Below, one piece after another: positions 52,578-59,991 of a stretch of 64,000 nucleotides of DNA. Below the pieces are notes generated by a model that saw only the letters and a program-made list of their open reading frames with translations, was not told the DNA's origin and did not search any database. Both the position numbers and the translations under genes were made by a program. How positions within the stretch are numbered: position 1 is the first letter of the stretch; each line of letters opens with the position of its first letter. This DNA is from Nonlabens sp. YIK11 (lineage in GTDB: Bacteria > Bacteroidota > Bacteroidia > Flavobacteriales > Flavobacteriaceae), in the NCBI RefSeq assembly GCF_001413925.1, contig NZ_LBMJ01000001.1:2582001-2646000 (forward strand), given 5' to 3'.

Positions 52578-52856
52578 ATGACAATTGTTGACACACAAGC
52601 ATTCTCTAAAGTTGATAGTTCTAATTTTGAAAGAACATCTTCTGCTTTTTTCAAGCTTTTTGAGAATTGCCAAAATAAAAATCAAGAACAAAAAACAATT
52701 CCAGCTATTAGATGCTCTGTATTAAATAAAGATGGTTCTTATTCAATTTTTGAGTCAGAAAATTTGGGTGCTAGTAAATTGACTAAAGCAAATTTTGATC
52801 TTGTTGTTAAATGGTTAGAAAAGGAATCAGAAAAATATCTTGGGTATTTTCAATAA
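52578..52856 (+). CDS. Small hypothetical protein, prophage edge
   Basis: 92 residues, soluble, Ser/Asn/Lys-rich (SKVDSSNFERTSSAFFKLFENCQNKNQ), with a predicted beta-alpha C-terminus (NKDGSYSIFESENLGASKLTKANFDLVVKWLEKESEKY). No family recognised. Cotranscribed with the preceding small membrane protein. Confidence 0.6.
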   Translation: MTIVDTQAFSKVDSSNFERTSSAFFKLFENCQNKNQEQKTIPAIRCSVLNKDGSYSIFESENLGASKLTKANFDLVVKWLEKESEKYLGYFQ

Positions 52857-53046
52857 TTAAAACCGTCATCACCCAAAGGGTGAAGGACTTGGCTGAATAC
52901 TAGATATCTCAATCGTAATGCCTTAAGTTACGTGCCTATGTTATGAACTAGGATTATTATCAGCGATTGCCCTCGGGTTATTCACCTAGCCGCCACGAGC
53001 TTTATCAGATGGAAATAAAACCACTCTTAATCGGGTGGTTTTTTTA
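52857..53046 (+). ncRNA. Candidate structured RNA ending in an intrinsic terminator
   Basis: About 190 bases after the 92-residue gene carry no convincing coding region. They contain the perfect hairpin TCACCC-AAA-GGGTGA (52869-52883) and the terminator at 53017-53046. The frame overlapping its end (from 52967) begins in this segment and runs through the terminator stem, which argues against its long form. It may be a prophage small RNA or the 3' UTR of the upstream pair. No known RNA family was recognised. Confidence 0.35.
53017..53046 (+). terminator. Intrinsic terminator
   Basis: AAAACCACTC-TTAATC-GGGTGGTTTT hairpin (one T-G wobble) with a T run. Confidence 0.85.
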
Positions 53047-53056
53047 TCTTCACAAA

Positions 53057-53182
53057 GTGCAAGATCCATACAACAAACACTATTCAGAAAGAGTTAAGGC
53101 ATATATATACGCTGCTTTGGTTATCGCTGCTCTTTATGGACTGTATAGGTTAGGTAATTGGGTTTATACCCTTTTGACGTAA
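53057..53182 (+). CDS. Possible 41-residue membrane peptide
   Basis: From GTG 53057 the frame reads MQDPYNKHYSERVKAYIY then AALVIAALYGLYRLGNWVYTLLT: a basic head and one transmembrane helix. The longer form from 52967 would have to be translated across a terminator hairpin, so the short form is favoured. It is convergent with the spanin gene, ending 8 nt away. No family recognised; could be a chance frame. Confidence 0.4.
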   Translation: MQDPYNKHYSERVKAYIYAALVIAALYGLYRLGNWVYTLLT

Positions 53183-53190
53183 GTTATTAT

Positions 53191-53739
53191 TTAAGGTCTT
53201 ATCCTATTGAAGTAGATCATTAGACCTATTATGATTAAAGCCGCTATTCCTATTGCAGCCCAAGCCATTGCGGACCACGGTGTGCCTTTATCGCTTTCGA
53301 CTTCCAATGTCTTTTCCTGCTTATCAATTTGCTCTTTGTTGAACTCTTGAAGCTGGTAGTTGATTGCTGACTTGTCTCTTTCTGAAAGTCCGTAGATCGT
53401 TTCTTTACTTGAATCACTTGTCTTTTTGGAATCTCCTAGTTTTACATTCTTAAGGTTGTTGAACTGCCATTCCGTAACGCTGTCATTCCTGATCTTTTTG
53501 GCACTTGCTGGCTTTGTTGGGTCTGCGATATCCGCCTCAAGTTTTATATCTTCATCTGTAGTGGATTGCCGCTCTTTGGAATCTTCTTTTATATCCTTTT
53601 GCTTATCATTTTGCACCACGCTATCGACTTCACGAGCGTTTTCTGTTTTGGTCTGCTCGCTGGTTTTCTCTAGGGCTTTTTTACGAGAGCCGCAGGATGT
53701 GATGAGCAGGACTAGGAATAGGAGTTTTAGTGTTTTCAT
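53191..53739 (-). CDS. Unimolecular spanin (u-spanin) candidate
   Basis: 182 residues. The N-terminus is a lipoprotein signal (LLFLVLLITSC, Cys16) and the C-terminus a transmembrane helix (AMAWAAIGIAALIIIGLMIYF) with a short basic cytosolic end (NRIRP). A charged Lys/Glu/Asp coil of about 130 residues lies between. A lipoprotein anchored in the outer membrane with a second anchor in the inner membrane is the defining layout of u-spanins such as T1 gp11, which fuse the two membranes in the last step of lysis. Position at the end of the holin-endolysin cluster supports this. No sequence homology is claimed. Confidence 0.7.
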   Translation of the reverse strand: MKTLKLLFLVLLITSCGSRKKALEKTSEQTKTENAREVDSVVQNDKQKDIKEDSKERQSTTDEDIKLEADIADPTKPASAKKIRNDSVTEWQFNNLKNVKLGDSKKTSDSSKETIYGLSERDKSAINYQLQEFNKEQIDKQEKTLEVESDKGTPWSAMAWAAIGIAALIIIGLMIYFNRIRP

Positions 53740-53993
53740 GATAACTGCATTGTTTTTAAGTCAATATCTTTAAGTGGTATTTTAGGACTCTTAGATAAAA
53801 ACAATTCTATTCTATCTTGATGATTTGTTTCGGTTTCAACAAAATCAGCTGGGAACAAACCATAAGAACCACTATCTGTTAATGCTTCTTCCTCATTTTC
53901 GTAATAAGAGAAACACCATCCATAGTTAGGTTCATAAAAGAAACCTTGTAGCTCTACTTCATTTAACTCATGACTCAGGATGATCACGCTCAT
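53736..53993 (-). CDS. Small hypothetical protein between endolysin and spanin
   Basis: 85 residues, acidic and soluble (NEVELQGFFYEPNYGWCFSYYENEEEALTDSGSYGLFPADF). No family is recognised. It overlaps the spanin start by 4 nt, so it is part of the lysis transcript. It could modulate lysis or be a small cargo gene. Confidence 0.65.
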   Translation of the reverse strand: MSVIILSHELNEVELQGFFYEPNYGWCFSYYENEEEALTDSGSYGLFPADFVETETNHQDRIELFLSKSPKIPLKDIDLKTMQLS

Positions 53994-54010
53994 AATCTCA
54001 ATATTATTTT

Positions 54011-54024
54011 GCTTTCGCGAAAGC
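54011..54024. repeat. Iterated palindrome copy 20 (only copy in the prophage)
   Basis: GCTTTCGCGAAAGC, directly downstream of the endolysin stop codon. The 14-bp core only. Confidence 0.92.
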
Positions 54025-54025
54025 G

Positions 54026-54589
54026 TTAATTAAATAGTCTCTTGTACTTATTTGTAAGTTCTATCCTATGATCTAAGCCGTTGTAACCACCGTTTATCGC
54101 CCTAGTAAGTCCCTTTACATTATCCATATCTGCAAACTTATTGAGTCTGTTTTCAGTCCAGAACCATAAAGCTGCTATCATTGCATCAGGTTCAGTTAGT
54201 AATAGATCGGGATTGTTTACGTAGTCTATGCCAGTTGATTTTGACAATGCACTATAATTTTTCTTGCCGGTTAACTGAATGAATCCACGCCCTCTATATT
54301 TCCAACCATCACCGCTACACTCATCACCGTTACCCATACGGTTGGCGTAAACCTTATTTGCTATTTCTTTAGGCTTTCTCGCGTATGTTGCGGCACTATT
54401 TGAATCAAAGTATTTCCTGAAAGTCTTAAGTAGTCCATCCCTAGAATAGTTTAGATTCTCGCTAATAGGCTTTAAACCGCTCTCGTGGTCCAGTTGTGCG
54501 AAAAAATGAGCAAGCCTAAGCGGTGTATTGATACCGTGCTTAGATAGTAACGTTCTATACTTCTTTGATATTTCTAGTGCTTTGCTCAT
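54026..54589 (-). CDS. Phage endolysin, glycoside hydrolase family 19
   Basis: 187 residues. The GH19 core has catalytic Glu36 in AHFFAQLDHES and second Glu44 in ISENLNYS, then WKYRGRGFIQLTGKKNYSALSK, the GH19 substrate-cleft signature, and MIAALWFWTENRLNKFADMDNVKGLTRAINGGYNGLDHR. It cleaves peptidoglycan glycan strands. There is no signal peptide, so it needs a holin to reach its target; a holin-like protein is encoded 3 nt upstream. An iterated palindrome begins directly after its stop codon. Confidence 0.93.
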   Translation of the reverse strand: MSKALEISKKYRTLLSKHGINTPLRLAHFFAQLDHESGLKPISENLNYSRDGLLKTFRKYFDSNSAATYARKPKEIANKVYANRMGNGDECSGDGWKYRGRGFIQLTGKKNYSALSKSTGIDYVNNPDLLLTEPDAMIAALWFWTENRLNKFADMDNVKGLTRAINGGYNGLDHRIELTNKYKRLFN

Positions 54590-54592
54590 GAG

Positions 54593-54931
54593 TTATGCTT
54601 TTTTTAATACTATTTCTTGCATCTTGGTAAATATGGATCGGTCATGTTCCTCTATTGCCTTGAGTATGGTAGCCTTATCCGTTATACTCGTGTGCATTAT
54701 AAGTTCCTTGATTGAACTATTACTTTCAATGCTCTTTTGTAGCATCTCTATAAGATCATCTTTGTGATTATTCTGCAATTTGGTTATCATCTCTTGCAGA
54801 TTATCCACCTTTCTGTATAGAAACCCTATCGCAATTAGCAGTACTACGATTACAAAAAACAGAAACACCTTAAACGAAGTATCTTCGGTTAGCATATCCG
54901 TGGGTAACTGGTTTATAAATGTTGTAATCAT
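54593..54931 (-). CDS. Holin-like membrane protein
   Basis: 112 residues. One transmembrane helix (SFKVFLFFVIVVLLIAIGFLY, about 21-41) is followed by a long coiled coil (NLQEMITKLQNNHKDDLIEMLQKSIESNSSIKELI). It sits immediately before the endolysin gene, 3 nt away, the usual place for a holin. The single helix with a long coiled coil is atypical, so a different lysis-timing or membrane-anchor role is possible. Confidence 0.6.
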   Translation of the reverse strand: MITTFINQLPTDMLTEDTSFKVFLFFVIVVLLIAIGFLYRKVDNLQEMITKLQNNHKDDLIEMLQKSIESNSSIKELIMHTSITDKATILKAIEEHDRSIFTKMQEIVLKKA

Positions 54932-54951
54932 ATTCAGTTCTTTACTTGTAA

Positions 54952-55821
54952 TTAATTTGCGGCTTCTTCATACCAGATAAAAGTCATAGACATTTGCAGC
55001 GTGTTTAACAATGAGCCATTACCCACGCCTGATAATTGATAGCCAAATATTTCTCCAGGCTGTACCATTCTCAATACCTCAATACTCTTTTCAATACCGT
55101 TGATAGGCAATACTTGTGATAGCGTTGGAGTTCCTAAACTTGTAGCGTTGGTAAGTGTTCTAAACCTTATCGCGGATGTTACACCGCCAGTCTTAAGGTT
55201 GTTAGGCGTTACGTCTCCAGATGCCAACTCGGTAGGGCTTACATAAAAGTTTACCTGCTGTGGTGTACTGGTGGAGTTATTGGTGAACTGCCTAAGAGTT
55301 ACAAAGGCATTAACACCGCTTGTAGGTGGATTAAAAAAAGTTGATTTAATTATATTTCCAGAACCTACAGATTGTGAGCCAGTACCAACCGAAAACGCTC
55401 GCCCATTCCTTACGGCTTCTTCCATTGAACTGTGAACTGGACCATTTATAAACACGGTAGATGATGTTGCACTAGCTGTGATCTTAACTTCTGCTGTTCC
55501 CGAAGTGTACTCGATCATTTCAACGGTAATCGAACGACCACCAGTTACTATCCTAAACTCGGTATCTGGGCTGTTGTTATCCCTAATCGTTTCATTAGAG
55601 CCAGTAGAACCAACGCCAGAACGAAATAATAACCTACCGCCCTGAACTCCGTTACTTTCTATTGTATCACCACTACCAACTACTTTTAGCTTGCCTATAA
55701 ACGTTCCAGAAACACCTATAACAGCACTTGCACTTCCTGGAGCGTTAAGAGTTACCGTTCCGTTTAGTGCGCTTATACTGCCGCTATTTTGCCATGTAGG
55801 ACTTGAACTAAATAAACTCAT
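54952..55821 (-). CDS. Beta-rich virion protein
   Basis: About 289 residues from ATG 55821 (MSLFSSSPTWQNSGSISALNGTVTL), which gives the common 4-nt ATGA overlap with the preceding gene. A longer start at 55833 overlaps more. Ser/Thr/Gly/Asn-rich and beta-strand patterned throughout (GKLKVVGSGDTIESNGVQGGRLLFRSG ... TFFNPPTSGVNAFVTLRQFTNNSTSTPQQVNFYV), like tail or decoration proteins. No family is recognised. Confidence 0.7.
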   Translation of the reverse strand: MSLFSSSPTWQNSGSISALNGTVTLNAPGSASAVIGVSGTFIGKLKVVGSGDTIESNGVQGGRLLFRSGVGSTGSNETIRDNNSPDTEFRIVTGGRSITVEMIEYTSGTAEVKITASATSSTVFINGPVHSSMEEAVRNGRAFSVGTGSQSVGSGNIIKSTFFNPPTSGVNAFVTLRQFTNNSTSTPQQVNFYVSPTELASGDVTPNNLKTGGVTSAIRFRTLTNATSLGTPTLSQVLPINGIEKSIEVLRMVQPGEIFGYQLSGVGNGSLLNTLQMSMTFIWYEEAAN

Positions 55822-56210
55822 AACGATCTCCATTTTGTGCCGGTACTCGCGACTTTTAAAACCTCCCCATCATTGATGGTTGCAGTTAGGTATTCTCCGT
55901 TTGGTAGGTAGATTTTTTCTTTGTTTGTGGTAACTACAATTGTAGATCCACCGCTACTATTTGAAATCTCAAAAACCTTGTTGGGATTAAGGCTAGCGCC
56001 TGGCAATGTCATCACCTTATTTGGAACAATCACATCGATGTAGTTATCATCTGACGTCAGAGTGTGGTCATCATTTTTGGAAACGTAATTGAATACAAGA
56101 GAATCCACGATATTCTGTAGATCGCGGTTGGATTGATTCAATTCATCTATACGCCTTTGCTGGCGTAATATGATCTGCTTATCCTTTGATATGAACGCTT
56201 TTTGAGCCAT
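55818..56210 (-). CDS. Short fibre-like virion protein
   Basis: 130 residues. An N-terminal coiled coil (DKQIILRQQRRIDELNQSNRDLQNIVDSLV) leads to a small beta domain (YIDVIVPNKVMTLPGASLNPNKVFEISNSSGGSTIVV) like the tips of trimeric fibres. It lies downstream of the large fibre-like gene and overlaps the next gene by 4 nt. Probably part of the tail tip. Confidence 0.65.
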   Translation of the reverse strand: MAQKAFISKDKQIILRQQRRIDELNQSNRDLQNIVDSLVFNYVSKNDDHTLTSDDNYIDVIVPNKVMTLPGASLNPNKVFEISNSSGGSTIVVTTNKEKIYLPNGEYLTATINDGEVLKVASTGTKWRSL

Positions 56211-56218
56211 TAATTAAA

Positions 56219-59200
56219 CTATATATATTTCATTATGACCATGCTTTGATCTGATGGAAATCTAGCATCCTTGTAAATATTCAAGATGATATAATTACCG
56301 TAGTGAAACACTTTGCTTTGAACGTTAAGACCGAATCCACCATTTCTAACTTCGTCCTTCCATATCTCTCGCCATGTAACACCGTCTGCCGTGGAGTGTA
56401 ATAATGATGTTCTAAGTTCACGAGCCACTTCGGCTTCACCTATAGAATCACCCAACATTGACAAACACATAGTTTCATCATCTTCATATTTTTGATAAAA
56501 AACAGATGGTATATGAGTTATTCGAGTGTTGTTAATTATGTAACATGGCTCTCTATCAGTCATATTTTCCTGATCTATACGAGCCATTCTCCATATACCA
56601 GTAAGTGTGAAGTCAGTACCAAAGAACAGGTAATCCTTATGCGCGTAAACGCTACAATGCTGCTCTCCTGAAGCTATTTTGTAAAGGTCAGGATCTGAAT
56701 CCGCAAGAGTCCATACTACATTACTTAAGTTTATATTATCATCTACATCAGTATAATGAAATGGTCTATTTTCATCTGCATCACCACCAATTAAAAAGAA
56801 TTTTTTCCAGTAAGGATCGTAACAAGCGCCGTGCATGTGATGGGCATTAGTAGCGGTAAACAAAGTATTAAGTGAGCAATCAAAAAGCATTTGCCAAGTC
56901 TCGCCATTATCCATTGTGAAATAGCACATACCAGCGCGACGTTCTGGCGCTATAACATATTCTACTATAGTGCCATATTTACCAACAGCAGTACGTCCCC
57001 AGTTTGGTGTTGAGCTTGCCCCATTACCAAGTGTTAAATCTTTTTCGGTAACACAATTAACCGTAAGAGTTATTGTGTTAGTCGCTGATATTGTTACTAC
57101 AGATGAAGAAATATCCAATAAAGCGCCAGGCAAAAGGCCTGTGTTTCCAGTCATGTTAAGGGTAGTAATAGCACCGTTGTCGCCTGTGATGTTCACATCA
57201 CCATCTACAAGCGTTGTGGAATACCTACGACCTCTTAAAACGAACTTATAATCACCAGCCGCTAGCGTTGTGTTTATTGTAATAGATTGACCATTGTACC
57301 AATCAATAATAGCTTGAATTTCGCTAGGATATGTTATTGATCCTTGATTAGCATTTAAACCACCAAAAACAAGCCCTGACGAGTTATGATCTACTAAAGC
57401 GATTTCATCCAACAATTGATCTGCTGCGTCGTATATCAACAAATGAGTAGGATTGCCTACTATAGGATTTTTGAGTTTGGCTACTGATACGGTGTCATCT
57501 GTTCTTAAAAGTTGGTTATTAAACTGAATTGTACCGTTTCCAAATTGCGTGGCGTAACCAGCAAGAGCAGGAACAGCCGAAACTATGTCAAGATTAAAGG
57601 TATCTGGAATCATTTTCCACTTATCTTTCATTGACTGCCATAGATCCTCTTTTTGTGTATCTGTAGCGTCTTGTGGGAGTGTAATAAATGTAATCCCAGA
57701 CCTAGTAAGACCTATTTGATCGTGTGGTTGTAACCCCGCCAAAAGCGATTCAAATTGGATGCTTTCTATGTTTCCTGAATTGTAGAAATACATCAATCCT
57801 TCCTTATCTACATAAAGGAGTGTACGCCCCTTCTGAAGTGCGCCACCTGTATTCAGGTTGCCTTTAGTATCAATAACCTTTATATCTCTAACCGTTTTTC
57901 TTGAAAGCGACTTGCCTGTATAGTCATAACTTGAAACATCACTCCAACCGCCAGGGCTAAGGTCGGGTTCTCTACCAGCATTTTCAGGTGGCTTTCCTTG
58001 AAATATGGTTTTACCTACCCTAAATAGGTTTTCACCTATGTCTTTCGCCTCGTAAGATGTTTCATAGGATGGAATCTCCGCTTTTTCCATAACATTTACA
58101 GAAAGACTGTCGCTTGTTCTTACGTTTGTTATTTGAACCCAGTCAATACCATCTAAACCTTCCTCAGAAGCACTCACTAGAATTTGAAAAACACGAGCAG
58201 CATCTATATTAGCTTGGTTTTCTAGATCAATAACACCTTTAGACCCTATATTTTTAGTTGATTTTATAATCCCATTTGAATTATTAAAAACCCTTATCTC
58301 TATAGGCATCGATAGATTTTCATTGCTTTTAATTTCATCAAAAAAGATATACCTCTTAAATCTACCCTCATTTAACCTATTGAATGGAACATTTAAAACT
58401 TGACTGCGAAATACCCTCGCAGAAGTTCTATCTCTATAATCTGCAACCATCCATAAGGGTTCATCAGGTACAGCTACATCGTTTTTAATATTTCGGACGA
58501 TGTTAAAGGTTGGGAAATCATCACCAAAATAGAAATCATGCAACGTAACCCTAGCAGTATCTGTTGTGCCTAAAACCAATAGAATAAAATCAATTGATGT
58601 ATTCTCGATGTTTAAGTACATCAATTTTTTGCCACCCCTGATGATGACGGTGGCTTGATCTATAACAGCCGCATTAGAGTCCCTAGTATTAAATTGAGAC
58701 ACTAAATCGTTTTCATTAACTATGATCGCACAATATTTTGCAGTAATATCTTGTAGTGTTCTGCCAAATCTAATTGTGGATTGCCTTCTTGAAACAAGGG
58801 CATCTAAAGGTTTAATATAATCTAACTGCCCAAATGTTTGCAGGGTAAAGTCATCTGGCAATCCGTAAGTCCGTACATCGAGTATTTTATTAACACAAGG
58901 CTCATCTTCATTGCTTGTGATGTTTACTTTTGTTTTATTCCAACTAGAACCAGTTTTTATGAATTTAACATCAAATCCTTTATCTGTATCTTCAGGATCA
59001 TAGACCAAGTTTCCAGCATTTGGATAAGTTCCAGCTTGCAATGGTTGGTATGAACCGTCAAGTGTAGGGTTATCTGTTATTAGTAAAGTTCCTCTAAAGC
59101 CTGATACCGCCCCTGATATTGCAGCGTTTAGATCTTGAGCAGTTCCAACATATCCACCTGTTTCTAGTTTGTTTTCAAAATCTAAAGAAGTAAAACCCTT

Positions 59201-59674
59201 ACGAGTATTCCAGTATTCAAATGAATAGAACTGATCTACTACGTAACGCAGTATGTTGATATTTGATTCTGCTGTGTCAACTCTCCAATAAATAAAATCA
59301 TCGGTTTCAACTGCGTTCTGTAACGGAGTTTTACCTTCTGCTAATTCCAGAAAGATTACACTATCTACAAAATCCGCCTTGGTAGGTTTTTTTTGAACGA
59401 AATAACCTTGTTTCGGCAGGATTGTCTGTACAAGTTCGTAATCCTCAACTGGCGTATATCCAAAGGTAATCTGATCGGTTGTTACCTTTTTGACCTTTCC
59501 AAACGTAGGCGCTAGAACATCAAAAGGTAGTTTTACTAATTCATTTGTAGCGGGATCAATTCCTACTGCACTACCATTGGTAGGTCTACTGGTTACGGCT
59601 GTAAAATCGTTGGGTTCGCTAACGTTGGTTACTGCCCTTCTTAAATCGTCTAATTGTTCTTGAACTGTAGCCAT
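56219..59674 (-). CDS. Large tail-fibre / receptor-binding protein with C-terminal propeller-like domain
   Basis: 1151 residues. The N-terminal ~60 residues are a short coiled-coil attachment region (MATVQEQLDDLRRAVTNV). A long beta-rich shaft follows, with repeated segments resembling fibre modules (FVQKKPTKADFVDSVIFLELAEGKTPLQNAVET; GYVGTAQDLNAAISG). The last ~250 residues have the layout of a beta-propeller of BNR/sialidase type (YFTMDNGETWQMLFDCSL; KKFFLIGGDADENR; LLHSTADGVTWREIWKDEV). Such ends bind or cut glycans on the host surface. The identification rests on pattern and position, not a database match. Confidence 0.75.
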   Translation of the reverse strand: MATVQEQLDDLRRAVTNVSEPNDFTAVTSRPTNGSAVGIDPATNELVKLPFDVLAPTFGKVKKVTTDQITFGYTPVEDYELVQTILPKQGYFVQKKPTKADFVDSVIFLELAEGKTPLQNAVETDDFIYWRVDTAESNINILRYVVDQFYSFEYWNTRKGFTSLDFENKLETGGYVGTAQDLNAAISGAVSGFRGTLLITDNPTLDGSYQPLQAGTYPNAGNLVYDPEDTDKGFDVKFIKTGSSWNKTKVNITSNEDEPCVNKILDVRTYGLPDDFTLQTFGQLDYIKPLDALVSRRQSTIRFGRTLQDITAKYCAIIVNENDLVSQFNTRDSNAAVIDQATVIIRGGKKLMYLNIENTSIDFILLVLGTTDTARVTLHDFYFGDDFPTFNIVRNIKNDVAVPDEPLWMVADYRDRTSARVFRSQVLNVPFNRLNEGRFKRYIFFDEIKSNENLSMPIEIRVFNNSNGIIKSTKNIGSKGVIDLENQANIDAARVFQILVSASEEGLDGIDWVQITNVRTSDSLSVNVMEKAEIPSYETSYEAKDIGENLFRVGKTIFQGKPPENAGREPDLSPGGWSDVSSYDYTGKSLSRKTVRDIKVIDTKGNLNTGGALQKGRTLLYVDKEGLMYFYNSGNIESIQFESLLAGLQPHDQIGLTRSGITFITLPQDATDTQKEDLWQSMKDKWKMIPDTFNLDIVSAVPALAGYATQFGNGTIQFNNQLLRTDDTVSVAKLKNPIVGNPTHLLIYDAADQLLDEIALVDHNSSGLVFGGLNANQGSITYPSEIQAIIDWYNGQSITINTTLAAGDYKFVLRGRRYSTTLVDGDVNITGDNGAITTLNMTGNTGLLPGALLDISSSVVTISATNTITLTVNCVTEKDLTLGNGASSTPNWGRTAVGKYGTIVEYVIAPERRAGMCYFTMDNGETWQMLFDCSLNTLFTATNAHHMHGACYDPYWKKFFLIGGDADENRPFHYTDVDDNINLSNVVWTLADSDPDLYKIASGEQHCSVYAHKDYLFFGTDFTLTGIWRMARIDQENMTDREPCYIINNTRITHIPSVFYQKYEDDETMCLSMLGDSIGEAEVARELRTSLLHSTADGVTWREIWKDEVRNGGFGLNVQSKVFHYGNYIILNIYKDARFPSDQSMVIMKYI

Positions 59675-59754
59675 AACTTAAATATACGTATTTAAACCCT
59701 AATTTATATTCATTCTAAATAACAAAATTAAGCAAATAGCTAGTATAAACCGCA

Positions 59755-59762
59755 TATTTTTG
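59755..59762 (+). promoter_or_regulatory. Putative -7 element for a plus-strand small gene in the tail cluster
   Basis: TATTTTTG ends only 4 nt before the ATG at 59767. The transcript could be nearly leaderless. No -33 box was seen. Confidence 0.3.
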
Positions 59763-59766
59763 TTAT

Positions 59767-59991
59767 ATGTTGGGCTTTATTGTTATAATATTTTTACTAT
59801 TAGTATCTGGTTATCTTGGATATAAGATAGACGTGTTCTTTTTTGATCTGCTAACAGGCCATTCAAGAGAACCTAAACAGCCCGATGTGCATATCCATTA
59901 CCATCAATCAACTTACCACCAATCCGTTACTATTGACAAAACTACCGTTAGAAACGACAAATCTACCGACTGGGAAAGGATCGACAACTAA
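59767..59991 (+). CDS. Candidate plus-strand small membrane protein within the tail cluster
   Basis: 74 residues. An N-terminal transmembrane helix (LGFIVIIFLLLVSGYLGYKI) is followed by a polar tail with a His/Gln-rich stretch (HIHYHQSTYHQS). It uses most of the 233-base gap between two minus-strand genes and overlaps the 3' end of the 680-residue gene by 84 nt in antisense. Its strand differs from all late genes around it. It could be a lysogeny-expressed cargo protein such as a superinfection-exclusion factor, or a chance frame. Confidence 0.45.
   Translation: MLGFIVIIFLLLVSGYLGYKIDVFFFDLLTGHSREPKQPDVHIHYHQSTYHQSVTIDKTTVRNDKSTDWERIDN

Noticed and set aside
52967..53056. Long form of the small gene at 52967-53182
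   Set aside because: Its first third would be translated from a terminator hairpin region; the GTG at 53057 is a simpler start.
342..54024. The iterated palindrome as a CRISPR array or as terminators
   Set aside because: Copies are dispersed at irregular kilobase distances, not tandem with spacers, lack T tracts, and half are inside genes.
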